Positions 59,639 to 64,000 of a stretch of DNA of 64,000 nucleotides are shown piece by piece (position 1 is the first letter of the stretch; each line of letters begins with the position of its first letter). The DNA comes from Pseudomonas sp. UMAB-08 (GTDB lineage: Bacteria; Pseudomonadota; Gammaproteobacteria; Pseudomonadales; Pseudomonadaceae), in NCBI RefSeq assembly GCF_900095225.1, contig NZ_LT607419.1, positions 270,348 to 334,347 on the forward strand, in the 5' to 3' direction. The notes beneath the pieces were generated by a model that worked only from the letters and a program-made list of their open reading frames with translations, ran no database searches and was not told where the DNA came from. The position numbers were made by a program, and so were the translations under genes.

Positions 59639-60442
59639 ATGACGCTGATCGACACCCACACCCACCTGGATTTCCCGGATTTCGACGCGGATCGCCAGAC
59701 GGTCCTGGCCAATTGTCGGGCCACGGGTGTGCAACGGTTGGTGGTGCTGGGCGTGTATCAGCGCAATTGGCAACGCGTGTGGGACCTGGTGCAAAGCGAT
59801 GCAGGACTGTACGCCGCGTTCGGCCTGCATCCTGTGTACATCGATGAACATCGTCCCGAGCACCTGACGGAGCTGGGCGACTGGCTGACACGCCTGAAGG
59901 GCCATCGACACGTTTGCGCAGTCGGTGAAATCGGCCTGGATTATTACCTCGAAACCCTGGACCGCGAGCGCCAGCAAGCCCTTTTCGAGGCGCAACTGCA
60001 ACTGGCGGACGACTTCAAACTGCCCGCCCTGCTGCATGTGCGGCGCAGCCATGCACAGGTGATTGCCACGCTCAAACGCTACAAATTGCAACGTAGCGGG
60101 ATCATCCACGCCTTTGCCGGCAGTCGGGAAGAGGCACGGGAATACATCAAGTTGGGGTTCAAGCTTGGCCTGGGCGGTGCCGCGACCTGGCCGCAAGCAC
60201 TGCGCATGCACCGGGTCATCGCCGACCTGCCGCTGGACAGTGTGGTGCTGGAAACCGACGCGCCGGACATGCCCCCATCGATGTACCCGAACCAGCGCAA
60301 CAGCCCGGAGCACCTGCCCGATATTTGCCGGGTGGTCGCGGAATTGATGGGCGTGCGCGCCGACGAACTGGCCGACGCCAGCACCCGTAATGCGTGCGAA
60401 TTGTTCAACTGGGAATCAGCGGCGACTCCCGTTGCTGGCTGA
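59639..60442 (+). CDS. TatD-family metal-dependent hydrolase
   Basis: Predicted metal-dependent deoxyribonuclease of 267 residues with the amidohydrolase-type barrel. Metal ligands are visible: DTHTHLDFP (two His), E in AVGEIGLDYY, H in LLHVRRSH, H in IHAFAGS, and D in LETDAPDMPP. It is closest to the TatD/YjjV group; TatD itself is a 3'-5' exonuclease involved in DNA repair. It starts 2 bp after fruR, so the two are probably co-transcribed. Confidence 0.93.
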   Translation: MTLIDTHTHLDFPDFDADRQTVLANCRATGVQRLVVLGVYQRNWQRVWDLVQSDAGLYAAFGLHPVYIDEHRPEHLTELGDWLTRLKGHRHVCAVGEIGLDYYLETLDRERQQALFEAQLQLADDFKLPALLHVRRSHAQVIATLKRYKLQRSGIIHAFAGSREEAREYIKLGFKLGLGGAATWPQALRMHRVIADLPLDSVVLETDAPDMPPSMYPNQRNSPEHLPDICRVVAELMGVRADELADASTRNACELFNWESAATPVAG

Positions 60443-60448
60443 ATACCC

Positions 60449-62479
60449 TCAGACCCGAAACGCGCTGATCAGCTGTTTCAACTCCACCACCTGCGCGGAC
60501 AGTTGACGGCTGGCGTGCTCAGTCTGATTCGCGCCCTCAGCCGTACGCTCGCCAGCGCGATTGATCTCGACGATGTTTCGATCAATGTCGTGGGCGACCG
60601 CCGTCTGCTGCTCAACGGCTGTCGCAATCTGCTGGTTCTGATCGACGATCATGCCCACCGCGCCAAGGATATTTTCCAGCGCCCGCTGGACCTTTTCCGA
60701 TTGGCCCACCGTGCCGTTGGCCACCTCATGACTGACGCCCATGGCCTTGACGGCCGCGCCCACGCCACCTTGCAACCTGGCGATCATTTGTTCAATTTCT
60801 TCGGTGGACTGTTGGGTGCGTTTGGCGAGGGTGCGCACCTCATCGGCGACCACCGCAAACCCTCGACCTTGCTCACCCGCACGCGCAGCCTCGATGGCAG
60901 CGTTGAGCGCCAGCAGGTTGGTTTGTTCTGCAATGCTTTTGATCACGTCCAGCACACGGCTGATCGACGCGCTGTCATTGGCCAGCTGATTGATCACCAG
61001 CACCGACTGATCAATCTCACTGGCGAGCCGGGCAATGCTGCCCTGCTGTGATTCGACCAGGCCACGGCCACTCACCGTTTCCTGATTGACACTGTGCGCA
61101 CTGCTCACCGCCGCTGCCGCACTGCGCGCGACTTCCAGCGCGGTCGCCGACATCTGATTCATCGCGGTGGCAACCTGCTCGATCTGGCTGCGCTGCCCCG
61201 CCACTGCCTGATTACTGACCGCCGATACCGACTCTACCTGGCTGGCCTGACGCTCGACCTCGACAACGGTTTGGCCCACCCGCTCGATCAGGTCATGAAT
61301 TTTCATCACGGTGCCATTAAATACCATGCCCAGTTCGCCCAACTCGTCGCGGCTATCAGCCTTGAAACTGGCGGTCATGTCGCCCGCAGCGACTTTGTCC
61401 ATCACGGCACCCAGTCGTTTCAACGTCGTCCGGGTCGACGCATAGAAACCGCCGTACAGGTAAAAGATCAGGAAAAAGACCACGGCCAGCGCGGTCACCA
61501 GCAACATCATGTGCGAGCGGTTCTGCACCAGTCGCCCTTGCAGTTCCTGATTGAGAAACCCCAGGGTGGCATCATTCAGTTGATAGGTTTGCGCCATCAG
61601 CCCGGTGGTGTGCTGATAGAATTTCTGCCACGGCATATCCAGCGTATCGGCCGAGACCACCTGTTCTTCGAACAGCTCACTGCTTTGTTTGAGTGTTCCC
61701 AGGCTGGCCTTGGCCAACGCCTCAAGTGCCTTGCGCACGGCAGGACTGGCGTCCAGGGCATCTTGCAGTTTCAAACCGTAATCGGCCTGAAGTTTTTCCA
61801 GATTCTGCAACAGCTCATCGAAGCGGGTACTCGCCGATGAATTAAGCACGCCCTGGCCCAACGAATACGAGCCCATGGCGCGACCGTCGCCAATCATCTG
61901 CGTCACCATCGGGGTCACACTGGTGACCAGCTCGATCAGTTGCCGCACATCGCTGCTGTCGTCCTGGCTGAGTCCAGCCTGGCTGGCAATGACTTTGCTG
62001 AAGGTCTGAGCCTTGTTCAGCAGTTTTTCCATCAAGGCGCTTTTGTTTTGCAACGACGACTCGCCCTGCTGCGCCTTGAAGTCAGCGATCAGTTCGTCCC
62101 GTTTAGTGTTGAACGCAGCGACCTGAACGACGTCTGTCGTCAGCGGCGTCAGGCTTTGCAAGGTGTTGAGCAGCGTGGCTTCCAGGGCGCTGATCTGCGC
62201 CTCGAGTTCCGCGGCTTGCACGGACTGGCCAAGAATGGCGTTGATCTCGACCAGATCGGTCAGGGTTTCCAGGTCCCGGCGCAGGGACAGACTGGTCCCC
62301 AGCAACTCAAGGCTTTCCAGCTCGGTACGGGTACCGACCAGCTCGTGATACGCATCACGCACCAGATAAAAATTGGTGACCAGCATGGGCAGGAAAAACA
62401 GGATGCTGATGAGGGTGAACTTCATCGCGAAGCTCAGACGGTTCATCAACGCGATTGCCGGGTACAAAAGGCTCTTCAC
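60449..62479 (-). CDS. Methyl-accepting chemotaxis protein
   Basis: Chemoreceptor of 676 residues. It has a first helix (about 21-41), a large helical periplasmic sensor (about 42-325), a second helix (about 326-347), a HAMP domain (about 348-400) and a signalling domain with the hairpin tip [22 protein letters not shown], seen as [20 protein letters not shown]. The sensor has no Cache, 4HB or NIT motif I recognise, so the ligand is unknown. There is no CheR-binding pentapeptide at the C-terminus (ends ISAFRV). The GTG start has GGGAGA upstream. Confidence 0.94.
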   Translation of the reverse strand: MKSLLYPAIALMNRLSFAMKFTLISILFFLPMLVTNFYLVRDAYHELVGTRTELESLELLGTSLSLRRDLETLTDLVEINAILGQSVQAAELEAQISALEATLLNTLQSLTPLTTDVVQVAAFNTKRDELIADFKAQQGESSLQNKSALMEKLLNKAQTFSKVIASQAGLSQDDSSDVRQLIELVTSVTPMVTQMIGDGRAMGSYSLGQGVLNSSASTRFDELLQNLEKLQADYGLKLQDALDASPAVRKALEALAKASLGTLKQSSELFEEQVVSADTLDMPWQKFYQHTTGLMAQTYQLNDATLGFLNQELQGRLVQNRSHMMLLVTALAVVFFLIFYLYGGFYASTRTTLKRLGAVMDKVAAGDMTASFKADSRDELGELGMVFNGTVMKIHDLIERVGQTVVEVERQASQVESVSAVSNQAVAGQRSQIEQVATAMNQMSATALEVARSAAAAVSSAHSVNQETVSGRGLVESQQGSIARLASEIDQSVLVINQLANDSASISRVLDVIKSIAEQTNLLALNAAIEAARAGEQGRGFAVVADEVRTLAKRTQQSTEEIEQMIARLQGGVGAAVKAMGVSHEVANGTVGQSEKVQRALENILGAVGMIVDQNQQIATAVEQQTAVAHDIDRNIVEINRAGERTAEGANQTEHASRQLSAQVVELKQLISAFRV

Positions 62480-62697
62480 AAGAAGTCTCCCTTTTCTTTT
62501 ATTTTTATTGGGTGCCGCGAGTCATCCAAATAGCGCAAAGCCACTATTTAGCGATATGACCTGTATACCTGATATCGACTGGGGGTTTTGTAACTAAAGG
62601 TAAACGCGACAGCGCGGCGTCGCAGACCAGACGGCGTGATCTACCTGCCGCCCCTAGATCCAGATCATGACTATAGGGTCAAACCCAAACCTGTCGG

Positions 62698-62739
62698 AAG
62701 CCCGTGCCGGGCTTATTCGCAGACAAGTCAGCTCCCACG
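62698..62739. repeat. REP-like element
   Basis: The reverse complement begins GTGGGAGCTGACTTGTCTGC, like a Pseudomonas REP, and ends in a 7-bp hairpin, AAGCCCG/CGGGCTT (62698-62704 and 62708-62714). It lies between ampE and the chemoreceptor gene. The rest of this 292-bp gap shows nothing I can assign. Confidence 0.65.
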
Positions 62740-62771
62740 CCTTGAACTGCGCCCAAAATGTTGGTCGTTGA

Positions 62772-63608
62772 TCAGACCAGCAACGTCCACAAGGCAAAGC
62801 CTGCATACCAGACTATCGCTGAGCGCAGCAGCAGTTCCCAGAGCGCATCGAGGCTGGCAACGCCATCGGCGCCCACCACCGGTGCGGGTATTTCGCCCGC
62901 TACCCGACCGATTTTCGTGACCAACTGGGCCGCACTGATGTTCCAGTTGAGCAGCTCATGCAGCATCACTCGGGTGACGGCGACAAAGTTGCCGACCAAC
63001 GCAAAACTGGCGGCCAGCAAACGCACCGGCACCCAATCGAAAGCATGCCGCAATTGCCCGGCACGCTCGATCAATGCAGGGGTTTTCCCGTGTTCAGCGG
63101 CCAGGGCCAACAGCCGATAGCTCAGGGCCGCAACCGGGCCAAGCAGGAAATACCAGAAGATCACCGCAAAGAAGCTTTGATAGGCCTGCCACAGCAAATA
63201 ACCCTGAACGCCTTCGAGCAGTTCCTCGCTGTTATCAGCGACCACCCTCATGTCGCGCTCCGCTACATGGCTGCCAGCCTGTTCGTCGCCTCTGCGCCAG
63301 GCATCGCGAAAGGGTCCCAATGCGGCCAACAGGTCGCCGCGCCCCAAGCTGTAGATCAACACCAGCAGGTGCACCGGAAACGCCAGCCAGCCATACGCCA
63401 CCGACTGCAGCACAATCAACACCAGCGCCAGCAGCAACACCGGCAACAGCACCATCAACGCCAGGATCAGCCAGGGCCGGGTGCTCATGCGTGGGCCGGC
63501 TTCCATTTTGGCCAACTCCCGCAGCCACACGCCGTCACGCTGAACGCGCTGACGCAGGGCCGAAAACTTCTCTATCCAGACTGCCAGCAGTAACACCAGA
63601 AAACTCAT
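62772..63608 (-). CDS. ampE: Regulatory signalling modulator AmpE
   Basis: Inner-membrane protein of 278 residues with about four predicted helices. AmpE is encoded with AmpD and influences beta-lactamase induction or peptidoglycan-sensing; its mechanism is not settled. Conserved segments include YSLGRGDLLAALGPF and the C-terminal ALWELLLRSAIVWYAG. It starts 15 bp downstream of ampD, the usual ampDE operon. Confidence 0.93.
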   Translation of the reverse strand: MSFLVLLLAVWIEKFSALRQRVQRDGVWLRELAKMEAGPRMSTRPWLILALMVLLPVLLLALVLIVLQSVAYGWLAFPVHLLVLIYSLGRGDLLAALGPFRDAWRRGDEQAGSHVAERDMRVVADNSEELLEGVQGYLLWQAYQSFFAVIFWYFLLGPVAALSYRLLALAAEHGKTPALIERAGQLRHAFDWVPVRLLAASFALVGNFVAVTRVMLHELLNWNISAAQLVTKIGRVAGEIPAPVVGADGVASLDALWELLLRSAIVWYAGFALWTLLV

Positions 63609-63623
63609 TACCTGTCCCTCACT

Positions 63624-64000
63624 TCAATCCTGCAAAGCAGCTCGATAACGCGCCCAGTCAAAACAGGGGCCCGGATCGGTCTTGCGCCCTGGGGCAATAT
63701 CGCTATGGCCACAGATTCGCTGCGTGGTGATGCTCGAAAACGTCGTCTGCAACTGCCGGGTCAACTCGATCAGCGCAGCATATTGGGCGTCGGTGAACGG
63801 CACATCATCGGTGCCCTCCAGCTCGATCCCGATGGAAAAATCATTGCACGTCTCACGCCCTTCGAAGCTGGACACACCGGCATGCCAGGCGCGGTCCAGA
63901 CAGGAAACAAACTGAGTGACCACCCCGTCTCGCTCGATCAAAAAATGCGCCGACACGCGCAAATCAGCAATACCCGCAAAATAGGGGTGTTCTGTGACAT
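63624..64000 (-). CDS. ampD: 1,6-anhydro-N-acetylmuramyl-L-alanine amidase AmpD (5' end cut by window)
   Basis: Cytosolic zinc amidase that cleaves anhydro-muropeptides during wall recycling; loss causes derepressed AmpC beta-lactamase. About 125 C-terminal residues are visible. The segment GHSDIAPGRKTDPGPCFDW contains the second Zn His, the catalytic Lys and the Zn Asp; HAGVSSFEGRETCNDFSIGIELEG is also typical. The frame stays open past 63962 to the window edge (reading TEHPYFAGIADLRV), so the GTG at 63962 is internal. The N-terminal 60 or so residues, including the first Zn His, lie outside. Confidence 0.95.
   Translation of the reverse strand, partial: VTEHPYFAGIADLRVSAHFLIERDGVVTQFVSCLDRAWHAGVSSFEGRETCNDFSIGIELEGTDDVPFTDAQYAALIELTRQLQTTFSSITTQRICGHSDIAPGRKTDPGPCFDWARYRAALQD

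Noticed and set aside
63624-63962. ampD starting at the GTG at 63962
   Set aside because: The frame continues to the window edge with AmpD-like sequence, so this GTG is internal and the gene is simply cut.

Overview
The window is a stretch of chromosome from a fluorescent-type Pseudomonas (P. fluorescens / P. putida lineage). This rests on recognised gene order and proteins: the ttg2/mla operon joined to ibaG, murA and hisGDC, algW beside hisC, the kdsD-kdsC-lptCAB-rpoN-hpf-ptsN-rapZ-npr cluster, fused cysNC, a fruBKA operon with a three-domain FruB and divergent fruR, and REP elements of the Pseudomonas type. Most of the window is dense, high-GC core genome. No rRNA, tRNA, CRISPR array, integrase or transposase was seen.

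Layout. 1-2.8 kb: 3' part of petB, petA, then rpsI and rplM (minus strand). 3-10.2 kb: an aldo/keto reductase, an acyl-CoA dehydrogenase, a GlxA-type regulator, zapE, trpS, an alpha/beta hydrolase and zapG (yhcB). 10.2-11.4 kb: a small AT-richer islet flanked by a 65-bp direct repeat of the 3' end of cysNC; it holds a small lipoprotein gene and a single-domain monocot-type (MMBL/B-lectin) lectin gene. 11.4-16.4 kb: cysNC, cysD, a NIF3 protein and algW. 16.4-24.4 kb: the long minus-strand run mlaFEDCB-ibaG-murA-hisG-hisD-hisC. 24.7-31.8 kb: the plus-strand LPS-export and nitrogen-PTS run. 31.8-32.5 kb: a HigBA-like toxin-antitoxin pair placed between npr and pmbA. 32.6-36.9 kb: pmbA, darP (yjgA), tldD and a nitrilase-family gene. 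36.9-45.9 kb: yhdP, rng, maf and mreDCB (cell shape and envelope). 46-49.5 kb: gatCAB. 49.5-52.4 kb: an RlpA-like lipoprotein, a Ca2+/Na+ antiporter, a carboxymuconolactone-decarboxylase-family protein and an AEC transporter. 52.6-60.4 kb: fruA-fruK-fruB with divergent fruR, and a TatD nuclease. 60.4-64 kb: a chemoreceptor, ampE and the 3' part of ampD.

How the parts work together. KdsD and KdsC act in Kdo synthesis, and LptC, LptA and LptB move the finished LPS outward. The Mla system, YhdP and MreBCD maintain the outer membrane and rod shape. RpoN sits with the nitrogen-PTS proteins PtsN and Npr. CysD and CysNC activate sulfate to PAPS. FruB, FruA and FruK import and phosphorylate fructose under FruR control, and a Cra-type operator lies inside the likely fruB promoter.

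The strongest candidate for something unusual is the lectin islet at 10.3-11.4 kb. Its lectin resembles the single-domain branch of lectin-like bacteriocins. It lies tail to tail with a small Cys-containing lipoprotein gene, the two reading frames overlap by 43 bp, and the whole is bounded by copies of the cysNC 3' end, as in a gene-end insertion. A second notable point is mreC, whose conserved N-terminus can only be reached from an AUU start codon preceded by a strong Shine-Dalgarno sequence.
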